Program-made: the position numbers and the translations under genes | Part shown: in pieces, positions 9,989-19,043 of the stretch | How the letters are laid out: the number at the start of each line of letters is the position of its first letter | How positions within the stretch are numbered: the stretch's first letter is position 1 | The notes under the pieces: generated by a model | Seen by the model: only the letters and a program-made list of their open reading frames with translations | What the model was told of the DNA's origin: nothing | Database searches by the model: none | NCBI RefSeq assembly: GCF_007860185.1 | Contig: NZ_SJPY01000001.1 | Span: 519,132 to 583,131 of the forward strand | From: Novipirellula aureliae | GTDB lineage: Bacteria > Planctomycetota > Planctomycetia > Pirellulales > Pirellulaceae | Direction: 5' to 3' | Length of the DNA stretch: 64,000 nucleotides

Positions 9989-10774
9989 TTACAAAAAGTT
10001 GGGCGGTCGTTTCTCTAAGAATGCCGCCACACCTTCTTTTGCCGCATCGGTGCTGCAGGCGGTTGCGCTATCCGCAATTCCGGCCGCGATTTGAATCAAT
10101 AGTGTTTCGCCAATCGTTTCGTTCAGGACTCGCTTGGTCGCCTGAACCGCTTCACGAGGTGCATGGCCGAGGCGGGTTGCCAAATCGGAAGCCGCGACCC
10201 AAATCTGATCCGATGATACTGGCTTTTCGCAAAGGCCTCGTCGATAGGCCTCGTCGGCATCGATCGATTCACCCGTTAACAACATCTTTGCAGCCGTCGC
10301 GGCCCCCGCGCGAAAAGACAGTAGCGCCGCCGTCGCCCCGCCAACCAAACCTCGCCGAACCGCTTCGGCGGACAGACTTGCAGAGGTCGAGACGATCATT
10401 AAATCAGCAGCCAATGCTAAGCCCAACCCGGCGCCGACGGCCGCGCCATCGACGGCTGCGATGATCGGTTTCGGAAATCGTAGAATCATTTCCAACAGGT
10501 CAGCAAAACGCTGCCAAGCATTGAATGATTCGCTGTAAGCTTGCGAGCTCGGCAACTTCGCGATCTGTTCCAATACCGACAAATCGATGCCGGCACAAAA
10601 GTGATCGCCAGCCCCCGACAACACGACCGCTCGAACGCGGTTTTCTTGATGAATGTCGCTAAATGCTGTCTGCAAATCCTCAATCATACGAGGGCCGAGC
10701 GTATTGCAACGCTGTGAATCATTCATCAAGACCGTGGCAACCTTGCCATGAATTTTGACGTCGACGTATTGCAA
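9989..10774 (-). CDS. Enoyl-CoA hydratase/isomerase family protein
   Basis: 261 residues from the TTG at 10774, which has GAGGG seven bases upstream and gives the usual family length; the frame also allows a longer start at 10825. The crotonase fold is shown by the CoA-binding/oxyanion segment H-F-C-A-G-I-D-L-S (the common form is FSAGAD) and the second oxyanion segment P-I-I-A-A-V-D-G-A-A-V-G-A-G-L-G-L-A-L-A-A-D. At the second catalytic position, where hydratases usually have Glu, the region reads E-A-V-R-R-G-L-V-G-G, so an acidic residue is not obvious and the reaction may be a hydratase, isomerase or hydrolase variant. Cytoplasmic; acts on acyl-CoA. No other beta-oxidation genes are near. 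Confidence 0.88.
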   Translation of the reverse strand: MQYVDVKIHGKVATVLMNDSQRCNTLGPRMIEDLQTAFSDIHQENRVRAVVLSGAGDHFCAGIDLSVLEQIAKLPSSQAYSESFNAWQRFADLLEMILRFPKPIIAAVDGAAVGAGLGLALAADLMIVSTSASLSAEAVRRGLVGGATAALLSFRAGAATAAKMLLTGESIDADEAYRRGLCEKPVSSDQIWVAASDLATRLGHAPREAVQATKRVLNETIGETLLIQIAAGIADSATACSTDAAKEGVAAFLEKRPPNFL

Positions 10775-10850
10775 TTTCTTACCCTCGCTTCTCGTTCGGT
10801 TAGGCTTGGTCTGAAAACCTGCCAACGCTCGCTACCGTTTTGAAAACAGC

Positions 10851-11309
10851 CTAGTGATTCTGCTGGACGGGTTGCCCGGTCCCAAGTTGTGCGAGTACTT
10901 GTAGAACTCCGTTCAAGTGGGCCAATCGCGGTCCAAAGCGGTCGACAAATTCGTTCAGCATGAATTCGCCTTCCATCAAATGTTCGTCGTTATCCAAGAT
11001 GTCCTCGGTCATGGTATCGAGGAAACGGGTTTGGACTCGACTAAGCGTTTCGGCAGCTTCGCGACAAGCACGTGATAGCTCTGGATTGGAGTCCTTCCAG
11101 GCTTGCAGTTCACCTGCACGTTGTTTTTGAATCGCCGCGTTCTGCTGAATCATTTCTTGTAGCAAGCGATTTTGCTGGTTCTGACCCGTGACCAATTGGC
11201 GCAGTAATTCGATCATGATCTTATCATCCGAGAGCGAAGATTCCGAGTGACTCTCCGGCGACACGTCGATACGGAACATTGGCGATGTAGGCTCTTGATC
11301 GAAGGACAT
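10851..11309 (-). CDS. Small helical hypothetical protein
   Basis: 152 residues, no membrane segment or signal peptide. The middle (about 28-110) is strongly helical, with Gln-rich heptad-like sequence (L-L-R-Q-L-V-T-G-Q-N-Q-Q-N-R-L-L-Q-E-M-I) that suggests a coiled coil. The C-terminus has an acidic patch (D-I-L-D-N-D-E-H-L-M-E-G-E) followed by F-V-D-R-F-G-P-R-L. A purine-rich AGAGAG lies upstream of the ATG. Coding character is good, but I do not recognise the family. It lies 76 bases upstream of the enoyl-CoA hydratase gene on the same strand and may be co-transcribed. Confidence 0.75.
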   Translation of the reverse strand: MSFDQEPTSPMFRIDVSPESHSESSLSDDKIMIELLRQLVTGQNQQNRLLQEMIQQNAAIQKQRAGELQAWKDSNPELSRACREAAETLSRVQTRFLDTMTEDILDNDEHLMEGEFMLNEFVDRFGPRLAHLNGVLQVLAQLGTGQPVQQNH

Positions 11310-11631
11310 ATTTCAATTCTCTCTTGGCTTTCCAATTGGACAGGCAAAAACAATGCTGAGAACTGAGTATAACCAGCAAAAAGTGAAGTTGTCCAACAAA
11401 CCGAATTGGCCAGCCGATTTTTTTTGAGATCGCCCCTTTTGTTCGAAAGGACCGCCGTAATGTTCCTAGCTTCTCTCGCGACCGCGTAATCGGAAAAAAC
11501 GGCATTTTTGACGCTTCTCGGTAAACGCCACCATGCTTGCCAAAAAATGTGTTCTCGTGCTCCATGAAATCGCACTCGGGCGCCCAAGTCCCTTCGAATC
11601 CCAGTAGGAGATACGAATACCGCTGAAGGCT
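11310..11631. other. Intergenic stretch, no gene seen
   Basis: Between the small helical protein and the hexanucleotide repeat. The open frames here are short and overlap each other, with no family resemblance. Nothing convincing was seen other than A/T runs that could belong to a promoter for the gene at 10851-11309. Confidence 0.5.
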
Positions 11632-11715
11632 GAGTAGGAGTAGGAGTAGGAGTAGGAGTAGGAGTAGGAGTAGGAGTACGAGTAGGAGTACGAGTACGAG
11701 TACGAGTACGAGTAG
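11632..11715. repeat. Hexanucleotide tandem repeat, 14 units
   Basis: Fourteen uninterrupted units of GAGTAG or GAGTAC in a row (84 bases). The first seven are all GAGTAG, then the two forms mix and end with GAGTAG. On the minus strand one frame reads alternating Tyr and Ser throughout, but this is a property of the repeat, not evidence of a protein. A simple-sequence tract of this kind is prone to slippage. It lies in the gene-free stretch downstream of leuA. Confidence 0.95.
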
Positions 11716-11792
11716 GAAAACACAGTCTTTTCAGGTGATTGGCAGCAATCGGCGGTTGCGTTTACCGAGTCGTGGCCATTTACCTGCTAAGG

Positions 11793-13391
11793 TCATTGTT
11801 TTTTGGGTTCGCCGATAATTCGGTTGATTGCATTTAGCATCGCCAATATCGTACTTTCGACACTGTCGGTGCTGACTCCGACGCCGCGATAGCTACGCCC
11901 TTTGTGCTCGACTTCCAAGTTGACTTCGCCGATCGCGTCACGTCCGAGAGTTGCACTACGGACGGAGAAATCCTTGCAAATGAGTGAAATGCCGGTGATT
12001 TTTTCAACGGCCCAAAACGCGGCATCGATCGGTCCGTCGCCTTGTTCGACTTGCTCGGTGTGTTCTTCGTCACCGTTCTTTAAGGTCAACCGGACCATCG
12101 GTTCGCGATTGGTTCCGCTGGTCACTTCGTAGTCGACCAACGACCATTCCTGCTTCATGTTGTCGCTGATTTGATGCTGGACCAAAGCGATGATGTCACC
12201 ATCGTAGATCTCTTTCTTCTTATCCGCCAATATCTTGAACTGCTCAAAGACCGCTTGCAATTGTTCGCTCGTTAAAGTGAACCCCAGTGTTTTGGCTCGA
12301 TCCGCCAAGGCGGCACGTCCACTGTGTTTTCCAAGCACCAAATCGGTCTTGGCAAAACCGACATCTTCAGGCGACATGATTTCGTAGGTGCTGCGTTCTT
12401 TTAGCATTCCATCTTGATGGATACCTGATTCGTGTGCGAACGCATTGCGACCAACAATCGCTTTATTTCTTTGCACGTGGATACCGGTCGTTTTGCTGAC
12501 CAAACGGCTCGTAGGAACCAATCGCTTGGTGACGATTCGCGTATCGCATCGAAAGAAATCACGACGCGTTTTCATTGCCATCACGACCTCCTCGAGTCCC
12601 GCGTTACCCGCTCGTTCACCGATGCCGTTGATGGTGCATTCAATTTGTCCCGCACCGGCGGCGACGGCAGCCAAGCTATTGGCAACTGCCATCCCCAAGT
12701 CGTTGTGGCAATGTGTGCTCAACACCGCTTTGTCGATGTTGGGTACCCGTTGGCGCAGCATGCTAAAGCGCTCGAAGATTTCGTTGGGTGTGGTGTAGCC
12801 TACGGTATCGGGAACGTTGATCGTTGTTGCTCCGGCGTCAATCGCCGCCTCGACGACGCGGCACAGAAAATCGTGTTCGGTGCGGCAGCCATCCTCGGGA
12901 GAAAACTCGACATCGTCACAGTAGCTTGCGGCTCGCCGCACGCCCGCGACCGCTCGCTCGACAATCTCATCGGTGCTCATTCGCAATTTGAATTCGCGAT
13001 GAATTGCACTGGTGGCGAGAAAGACGTGAATACGTGCCGAGGGTGCGTACTTGACCGCTTCCCACGCTGCATCGATGTCTTTGTCACTACAGCGGGCCAA
13101 GCCACAAATTGTTGATCCACGAACCGTTTGAGCGATCTGTTTGACCGCCTCAAAGTCTCCTGGCGAAGCGATTGGAAACCCTGCTTCGATGATGTCAACG
13201 CCCAAGTCTGCCAGTGCCTGAGCCACTTCCAATTTTTCCGCCAAGTTCATGCTTGCGCCTGGCGATTGCTCGCCGTCGCGAAGGGTTGTGTCAAAGATGC
13301 GAATCATCCGTGATTCGGTTTCCAATGGTCCGGAATTGGGTGCGTTGGGATCAGGTGAGACCGTTTGGTCATCCGTTGCAGAATTTGGCAT
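11793..13391 (-). CDS. leuA: 2-isopropylmalate synthase
   Basis: 532 residues. Condenses acetyl-CoA with 2-oxoisovalerate, the first committed step of leucine synthesis, in the cytoplasm. The catalytic TIM barrel opens with the signature R-I-F-D-T-T-L-R-D-G-E-Q-S-P-G, and the metal-binding H-C-H-N-D-L-G and the N-G-I-G-E-R-A-G-N-A loop are intact. The C-terminal regulatory LeuA domain (leucine feedback site) is present, ending in A-I-N-R-I-I-G. The ATG at 13391 is chosen because it leaves a short variable N-terminus before the barrel. The open frame upstream of it crosses an intrinsic terminator hairpin and a separate small leader frame, so it is not coding for LeuA. Expression is predicted to be controlled by the leucine attenuator at 13436-13611. 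Confidence 0.96.
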   Translation of the reverse strand: MPNSATDDQTVSPDPNAPNSGPLETESRMIRIFDTTLRDGEQSPGASMNLAEKLEVAQALADLGVDIIEAGFPIASPGDFEAVKQIAQTVRGSTICGLARCSDKDIDAAWEAVKYAPSARIHVFLATSAIHREFKLRMSTDEIVERAVAGVRRAASYCDDVEFSPEDGCRTEHDFLCRVVEAAIDAGATTINVPDTVGYTTPNEIFERFSMLRQRVPNIDKAVLSTHCHNDLGMAVANSLAAVAAGAGQIECTINGIGERAGNAGLEEVVMAMKTRRDFFRCDTRIVTKRLVPTSRLVSKTTGIHVQRNKAIVGRNAFAHESGIHQDGMLKERSTYEIMSPEDVGFAKTDLVLGKHSGRAALADRAKTLGFTLTSEQLQAVFEQFKILADKKKEIYDGDIIALVQHQISDNMKQEWSLVDYEVTSGTNREPMVRLTLKNGDEEHTEQVEQGDGPIDAAFWAVEKITGISLICKDFSVRSATLGRDAIGEVNLEVEHKGRSYRGVGVSTDSVESTILAMLNAINRIIGEPKKQ

Positions 13392-13435
13392 CGTAAAATC
13401 AACCTCAAAATAGAATCGGTGGAAGCAGAAACAAT

Positions 13436-13468
13436 AAAAAAACCCGAGTCGCTTAGCGACTCGGGTTT
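13436..13468 (-). terminator. Intrinsic terminator in the leuA leader (attenuator, segments 3:4)
   Basis: Read on the minus strand, a perfect GC-rich stem of 13 base pairs (plus-strand arms 13440-13452 and 13456-13468) with a 3-base loop is followed at once by a run of seven U (plus-strand A 13436-13442, partly shared with the stem). It ends 45 bases before the leuA ATG and after the leucine-rich leader peptide, so it should stop transcription before leuA unless an alternative fold prevents it. Confidence 0.9.
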
Positions 13469-13494
13469 CGTGTGTTTTCAAAGATTGACCAAAA

Positions 13495-13575
13495 TTATGG
13501 TCGAAACAAACCCTCATCGCCGCCACGTAAACGTGGAATCAGGAGCAGCGATAGGAGGAGTGACGTTTGGTTCAT
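13495..13575 (-). CDS. leuL: leuA leader peptide (leucine attenuation peptide)
   Basis: A 26-codon frame with ATG at 13575-13573 and TAA at 13497-13495. The peptide begins MNQTSLLLSLLLIPRLRGG and has eight leucines, six of them within seven codons (codons 6-8 and 10-12), plus the rare TTA at codon 16. Leucine-codon clusters in a short frame just upstream of a terminator and leuA are the hallmark of ribosome-mediated attenuation: scarce charged leucyl-tRNA stalls the ribosome in the cluster. The stop lies 27 bases before the terminator stem. A sigma-70-type -10 box ends 6 bases before the ATG, so the message probably begins at or next to the start codon (leaderless). The symbol leuL is used by function, not by sequence kinship with the enteric peptide. 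The frame is too short for routine gene callers. Confidence 0.85.
   Translation of the reverse strand: MNQTSLLLSLLLIPRLRGGDEGLFRP
13508..13557 (-). promoter_or_regulatory. Attenuator segments 1 and 2 (anti-antiterminator / antiterminator)
   Basis: Segment 2 (13508-13520, RNA GCGAUGAGGGUUU) can pair with the whole 5' arm of the terminator (RNA AAACCCGAGUCGC, 13456-13468): 11 of 13 positions pair, counting one G-U, and this would block the terminator. Segment 1 (13548-13557, RNA CUCCUAUCGC) lies inside the leucine codons and can pair with segment 2 instead, at about 9 of 10 positions with wobble, freeing the terminator. A ribosome stalled on the leucine codons would cover segment 1 and favour antitermination. 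Between them lies a small extra hairpin (CCACG-UUUA-CGUGG, 13522-13535). Pairings were worked out by eye. Confidence 0.7.
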
Positions 13576-13581
13576 CCTCGT

Positions 13582-13611
13582 ATCATAGACAGCTACCGAC
13601 CGCAAAGTCAA
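13582..13611 (-). promoter_or_regulatory. Sigma-70-type promoter of the leuA leader
   Basis: On the minus strand, -35 TTGACT (13606-13611), an 18-base spacer and -10 TATGAT (13582-13587). The expected start of transcription is at about 13575-13576, the first base of the leader peptide ATG. Both boxes match the consensus in five of six positions, and the position relative to the leader supports it. Confidence 0.75.
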
Positions 13612-13815
13612 TGGTAGGAAAGAGGATTCCTTTTCGTCGTCAAGCCGGTATGGGGGCCGATTGGCTGGATCGAGGAGGTGTCCGGAGTGAATGGCAGGGC
13701 GCTGCCCCCGCAGCCTCAGCGATAGAATCCAAAATCGCTCGCCCCGCCAAACTGGCTGGTGACGACCCGGCGGTCATGTTCAAGATCGCATCGCGGGTGT
13801 CGGTCAATAAAAGAC

Positions 13816-13848
13816 AAAAAAAAGGCTCGACGTTTCCGCCGAGCCTTT
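13816..13848 (-). terminator. Intrinsic terminator after gapA
   Basis: On the minus strand, a 9-base-pair perfect stem (plus-strand arms 13821-13829 and 13840-13848) with a 10-base loop is followed by eight U (plus-strand A 13816-13823). It lies 36 bases beyond the gapA stop and separates gapA from the leuA leader promoter. Confidence 0.88.
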
Positions 13849-13883
13849 CCGTTATTGAGATGGATGCTTTTGCCCATGACAAA

Positions 13884-14948
<1,065 letters not shown>

Positions 14949-15013
14949 TTAACTCTTTTTCTGAACGATTCTCAAAATCTGATTTCGAGTCTCTGCAGCG
15001 ATTATAGGAAGTT

Positions 15014-15850
15014 GTGCCCTCATTGAACCAGCCCCCGAAACCCACTCGTTTGCCTCTTTGGCGTCGCCCGCTCGGCGTTTCGCCTGGAACTTGGGATTAC
15101 GTCAACGAACGGACGATCGCCGACCATTACGACGCATTTGTGGCGGACACGCCACTTTGTCGTTTGGACCAACAAATCGTCGCAGGCGAATTTCCGCTTC
15201 TCAATTTGGATAATTCTCTAGCAAATTCAGTTTCGATCCTCGATCTTGGCTGCGGCAGCGGGCGAGTGGCCCTGCCATTAGCGAGCCGCGGCTATGAGGT
15301 GATCGGCGTCGATCTAAGCAATCGAATGCTGGAGGTCATGTTGGAAAAGTCTCGCACTGCCGAATTACGAGGAAGCGTTCACGCAGTCCGTGCCAACTTG
15401 GTCGAACTTGATGGTTTTGCCGATCACAGCATCGACCACGCCATTTGCATGTTTAGCACATTGGGGATGATCAAAGGTCGCCAATATCGTCAACAATTGT
15501 TGAGGCACGTCGCGCGTATCTTGAGACCAGCAGGCAAGTTGGTTGTGCATGTCCATAACCGCTGGGCCGTACTACGCGAGCCTAAGGGCCCACAGCGGGT
15601 CATTGGAAGCTATTTGCGGTCTCGATTTCATTCCGAACACGAATTCGGTGATTACATCTACAGTTATCGCGGTTTGAGCAAGATGTTCATGCACCGTTTT
15701 AGCCGACGCGAATTAGCAGCCGACTTGGTCCACTGTGGTTGGAAGATCGACCGCATCGAACGAGTGACTGCCGACGGCCAATCCTTGCTGCATGGTTACC
15801 ACTTCTTCCCGCCCGGCGGCTTTGTGGCGATCGGTACAAAGGGTGATTAA
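15014..15850 (+). CDS. Class I SAM-dependent methyltransferase
   Basis: 278 residues from the GTG at 15014, with AGGAAG just upstream. The SAM-binding motif I is clear (I-L-D-L-G-C-G-S-G-R-V), followed by the acidic end of strand 2 in E-V-I-G-V-D-L-S-N-R-M. Strand 4 and the post-motif helices look normal (I-C-M-F-S-T-L-G-M-I-K-G-R). The substrate cannot be told; the fold resembles methyltransferase domains 11/25, which act on small molecules. The gene is divergent from gapA and lies 109 bases before gcvP, separated from it by a promoter-like sequence. Confidence 0.88.
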   Translation: MPSLNQPPKPTRLPLWRRPLGVSPGTWDYVNERTIADHYDAFVADTPLCRLDQQIVAGEFPLLNLDNSLANSVSILDLGCGSGRVALPLASRGYEVIGVDLSNRMLEVMLEKSRTAELRGSVHAVRANLVELDGFADHSIDHAICMFSTLGMIKGRQYRQQLLRHVARILRPAGKLVVHVHNRWAVLREPKGPQRVIGSYLRSRFHSEHEFGDYIYSYRGLSKMFMHRFSRRELAADLVHCGWKIDRIERVTADGQSLLHGYHFFPPGGFVAIGTKGD

Positions 15851-15873
15851 TCACGCGCCATTTGCCACATGGT

Positions 15874-15901
15874 TTGACGAAAGAAGCACGTAGCTTATGC
15901 T
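15874..15901 (+). promoter_or_regulatory. Possible sigma-70 promoter of gcvP
   Basis: TTGACG (15874-15879), a 16-base spacer and TATGCT (15896-15901), ending 58 bases before the gcvP ATG. No glycine riboswitch fold could be made out in the short leader. Confidence 0.4.
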
Positions 15902-15959
15902 ATCACGGCCCGATCTGAATCGACTGCTAATTCCTCTCTCACTTTGACAGACCGATCTA

Positions 15960-18900
15960 ATGAGTATTGCTCCCCAAAAGAACGCCGCCCCAAATGTTCC
16001 GCAAAGTTCTGGTATTCATCTCGGTGACGCCGATCCCCAAAGTCGACTCGATTTTGGAGACGGCTTTATCCGGCGGCATATCGGCCCGTCCGATGGAGAG
16101 ATTACCAGCATGCTTGAGAGCCTTGGGTTTTCGACCCTCGAGGATCTCACGGATGCGACCGTTCCAGCAGACATTCGACTCGAGTCCGAACTCGATATCC
16201 CAGACCCGCGTGGCGAGCACGAGTTTTTGTCGGCTCTGAAAATGATTGCTGAAAAGAACAAGGTGTATCGCTCTTGTATCGGCATGGGTTACACCGGCAC
16301 GGTCACTCCACCGGTGATTCTGCGCAACGTGTTGGAAAACCCCGGTTGGTACACACAATACACGCCTTACCAAGCCGAGATTGCCCAAGGGCGTCTCGAA
16401 GCGTTATTGAATTTTCAAACGATGATTGCGGAGTTAACGGCGTTGCCACTTGCCGGAGCCAGTTTACTTGATGAGGCGACCGCGGCAGCCGAGGCGATGG
16501 GCATGTGTGTTTCGATCGCAGCTCACAAAAAAATCGGTTTTTGGGCAAGTGACGATTGTCATCCACAAACCTTGGCGCTGCTCGAAACGCGGGCGGAAGG
16601 TTTAGGCGTTGATTTAAAGGTTGGGCCGATTAGTGAAATTGATTTTGATCATGGACAAGGCGGTTTGTGTGGGCTATTGGTGCAATATCCAACCACTGAT
16701 GGACGGATCAATGACTATCGTGAATTGACGGCGAAGGCCAAGCAGCACGGTACGCTAGTGGTCGCTGCTGCGGACATCTTGGCACTGACCATGTTGATGC
16801 CGCCCGGTGAATGGGGAGCCGACGTTTGTATCGGATCGGCGCAACGTTTTGGCGTGCCGATGGGTTTGGGCGGCCCCCATGCGGCGTTCATTTCCACTCA
16901 TGAAAAATATGCTCGCAAGTTACCCGGTCGGATTATCGGCGTATCCAAAGATTCGCACGGCAACCGGGCTTTGCGGATGGCGATGCAAACGCGTGAACAA
17001 CACATTCGCCGTGACAAAGCGACCAGTAACATTTGCACGGCACAGGCCTTGCTGGCGATTATCAACTCTTTCTACGGAGTCTACCACGGTCCCGACGGGC
17101 TGCGCCAAATCGCACAACGAACGCAAGGCTTTGCATCGGCGCTGGTCAAGGGACTCGATCGACTCGGCCACACCACCCTTGATGACGGCCCGGTTTTCGA
17201 CACCCTGCGTATTCGCTTGGGCAAAGGGCGTGTTCATGCCGCTCGTCAAGTGGCCGACGCCGCTCGCGAACGGCACATCAACTTGCGTGAATATGCCGAT
17301 GGGACTTTGGGTGTAACGCTCGACGAAACCGCCGACCGAGCGTTGGTGGCCGATTTGTTGGCTGCGTTTAATTTCGGCCACTATACCGGTTTCGATATTG
17401 ATGACTTATTGGCTGAAGCGGACGCCGATGGCATGTCCGACTTCGGAGCGATGAGGCGAACGAGCGAGTTCATGACCCAAGAGGTCTTCAATGTCTATCA
17501 CAGTGAAACGGAACTGCTGAGGTATATCTTCAAGTTAATGGGCCGCGATTTGTCGCTCGCCCATTCCATGATTCCGCTTGGTTCCTGCACGATGAAACTT
17601 AACGGGACCAGCGAAATGATCCCGGTGACTTGGCCTGAGTTTTCTCAAATGCATCCATTTGCACCTGACACGCAATGGCGTGGCTACACCCACATGTTCC
17701 GCCAACTCGAACGCTGGCTTTGTGAAGTCACCGGTTTTTCAGCCGTTAGTTTGCAGCCCAACTCGGGTGCCCAAGGCGAATACACGGGGCTACTTGTCAT
17801 CCGTGCTTACCATGAACATCAAGCCCGGCAAGAAGGCCGCGAAAACGTTCGCACGGTTTGCTTGATTCCCACATCGGCTCATGGAACCAATCCCGCTTCG
17901 GCGGTGATGGCTGGGATGAAAGTCGTCGGTATCAAATGCAACCAACGCGGCGATATTGACGTGGATGATTTGAAAGCGAAGGCGACCGAGCATGCGGAGC
18001 ATCTATCGGCCCTGATGATTACTTATCCATCCACGCATGGCGTCTTCGAGTCGACGATTCGAGAAGTCTGTGCGATCATTCATGACAATGGCGGGCAAGT
18101 TTACATGGATGGTGCCAACATGAACGCGCAAGTTGGCTTGACAAGTCCAGGGCGGATTGGCGCCGATGTTTGTCACTTGAACCTACACAAAACGTTTTGC
18201 ATTCCACACGGTGGTGGTGGTCCAGGAATGGGGCCGATCGGTGTGGCTGAGCAATTGGTGCCGTTTTTGCCGGGACATCCCGTCGAACGTCCCGATACCG
18301 CAGGTGAGTTTGCCATCGGTCCCGTTTCGGCTGCTCCCTACGGTAGCCCGAGCATTTTAATGATTAGCTACGTCTACATCGCTTTGATGGGCTCGGCTGG
18401 TCTCAAAAAGGCGACTCAGGTGGCGATACTCAATGCCAACTACATGGCCGATCGTTTGAAGAACGATTATGACGTCCTGTACACCGACAAGAACGGACGT
18501 GTCGCTCATGAGTTTATTCTCGATTGCCGACCTTTCGAAAAATCATCGGGTATCAAGATCGATGATATTGCTAAGCGGTTGATGGATTACGGTTTTCATG
18601 GGCCGACGATGTCATGGCCAGTGCCCGGGACATTGATGATCGAACCGACCGAGAGCGAATCGAAGGCAGAGCTTGATCGTTTTTGTGATGCGATGATCTC
18701 CATTCGCAAAGAGATTGCCGCAATTGAAAAGGGAGAGATGGATCGCGAAGACAACCCGTTAAAACATTCGCCGCATACCGTCGATGCGATCGGCAGTGAT
18801 GATTGGCCGCACGGCTATTCGCGGTCGCAAGCGGCATGGCCAACCGAGTGGCTTCGAGACGCCAAGTTCTGGCCAACCGTCGGCCGTATCGATAACACCT

Positions 18901-18962
18901 ACGGCGACCGTCATTTGGTTTGCACCTGCCCCAGCGTCGAAGAAAGCGAAGCGGCTGGTTAA
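15960..18962 (+). CDS. gcvP: Glycine dehydrogenase (decarboxylating), P protein
   Basis: 1000 residues, a full fused P protein (the family is usually about 950-960; the extra length is an N-terminal segment of about 30 residues before R-R-H-I-G-P-S and a longer C-terminus). Two homologous halves are present: the N-terminal half with the P[11 protein letters not shown] segment and the C-terminal half with the PLP-lysine region [17 protein letters not shown]. It decarboxylates glycine and passes the aminomethyl group to the lipoyl H protein in the glycine cleavage system. The genes for the H, T and L proteins are not in the window. The stop is followed by a strong palindrome (18988-19043) that may serve as terminator. 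Confidence 0.96.
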   Translation: MSIAPQKNAAPNVPQSSGIHLGDADPQSRLDFGDGFIRRHIGPSDGEITSMLESLGFSTLEDLTDATVPADIRLESELDIPDPRGEHEFLSALKMIAEKNKVYRSCIGMGYTGTVTPPVILRNVLENPGWYTQYTPYQAEIAQGRLEALLNFQTMIAELTALPLAGASLLDEATAAAEAMGMCVSIAAHKKIGFWASDDCHPQTLALLETRAEGLGVDLKVGPISEIDFDHGQGGLCGLLVQYPTTDGRINDYRELTAKAKQHGTLVVAAADILALTMLMPPGEWGADVCIGSAQRFGVPMGLGGPHAAFISTHEKYARKLPGRIIGVSKDSHGNRALRMAMQTREQHIRRDKATSNICTAQALLAIINSFYGVYHGPDGLRQIAQRTQGFASALVKGLDRLGHTTLDDGPVFDTLRIRLGKGRVHAARQVADAARERHINLREYADGTLGVTLDETADRALVADLLAAFNFGHYTGFDIDDLLAEADADGMSDFGAMRRTSEFMTQEVFNVYHSETELLRYIFKLMGRDLSLAHSMIPLGSCTMKLNGTSEMIPVTWPEFSQMHPFAPDTQWRGYTHMFRQLERWLCEVTGFSAVSLQPNSGAQGEYTGLLVIRAYHEHQARQEGRENVRTVCLIPTSAHGTNPASAVMAGMKVVGIKCNQRGDIDVDDLKAKATEHAEHLSALMITYPSTHGVFESTIREVCAIIHDNGGQVYMDGANMNAQVGLTSPGRIGADVCHLNLHKTFCIPHGGGGPGMGPIGVAEQLVPFLPGHPVERPDTAGEFAIGPVSAAPYGSPSILMISYVYIALMGSAGLKKATQVAILNANYMADRLKNDYDVLYTDKNGRVAHEFILDCRPFEKSSGIKIDDIAKRLMDYGFHGPTMSWPVPGTLMIEPTESESKAELDRFCDAMISIRKEIAAIEKGEMDREDNPLKHSPHTVDAIGSDDWPHGYSRSQAAWPTEWLRDAKFWPTVGRIDNTYGDRHLVCTCPSVEESEAAG

Positions 18963-18987
18963 CGCTTTGTCAGCATGGAACCTTAGA

Positions 18988-19043
18988 GTAGTGGATCTTG
19001 TTAAAGATCCTGGCGGACAGGGATCTTTAACAAGATCCACTAC
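18988..19043. repeat. Perfect 23-bp inverted repeat, GTAGTGGATCTT family
   Basis: Arms at 18988-19010 and 19021-19043 are exact reverse complements, with a 10-base centre. Each arm starts GTAGTGGATCTT and itself contains a nested GGATCTT...AAGATCC palindrome. It sits between the convergent gcvP and deacetylase genes and could end transcription from both sides. The same core occurs at 38961-39157, 46798-46820 and, as a half copy, near 30470-30490. Confidence 0.92.

Noticed and set aside
11466-11723. Minus-strand frame coding for repeated Tyr-Ser
   Set aside because: It is only the translation of the hexanucleotide repeat; outside the repeat there is no family sequence or ribosome site.
13392-13526. 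Longer N-terminus for LeuA
   Set aside because: The extension runs through the terminator hairpin and overlaps the leader peptide in another frame; the ATG at 13391 fits the family.
13436-13611. T-box riboswitch for leucine upstream of leuA
   Set aside because: No T-box consensus bulge or specifier stem was seen, and the leader is too short; the leucine-rich frame explains the terminator better.
15851-15959. Glycine riboswitch before gcvP
   Set aside because: The 109-base leader lacks the conserved glycine aptamer core and is too short for a tandem aptamer.
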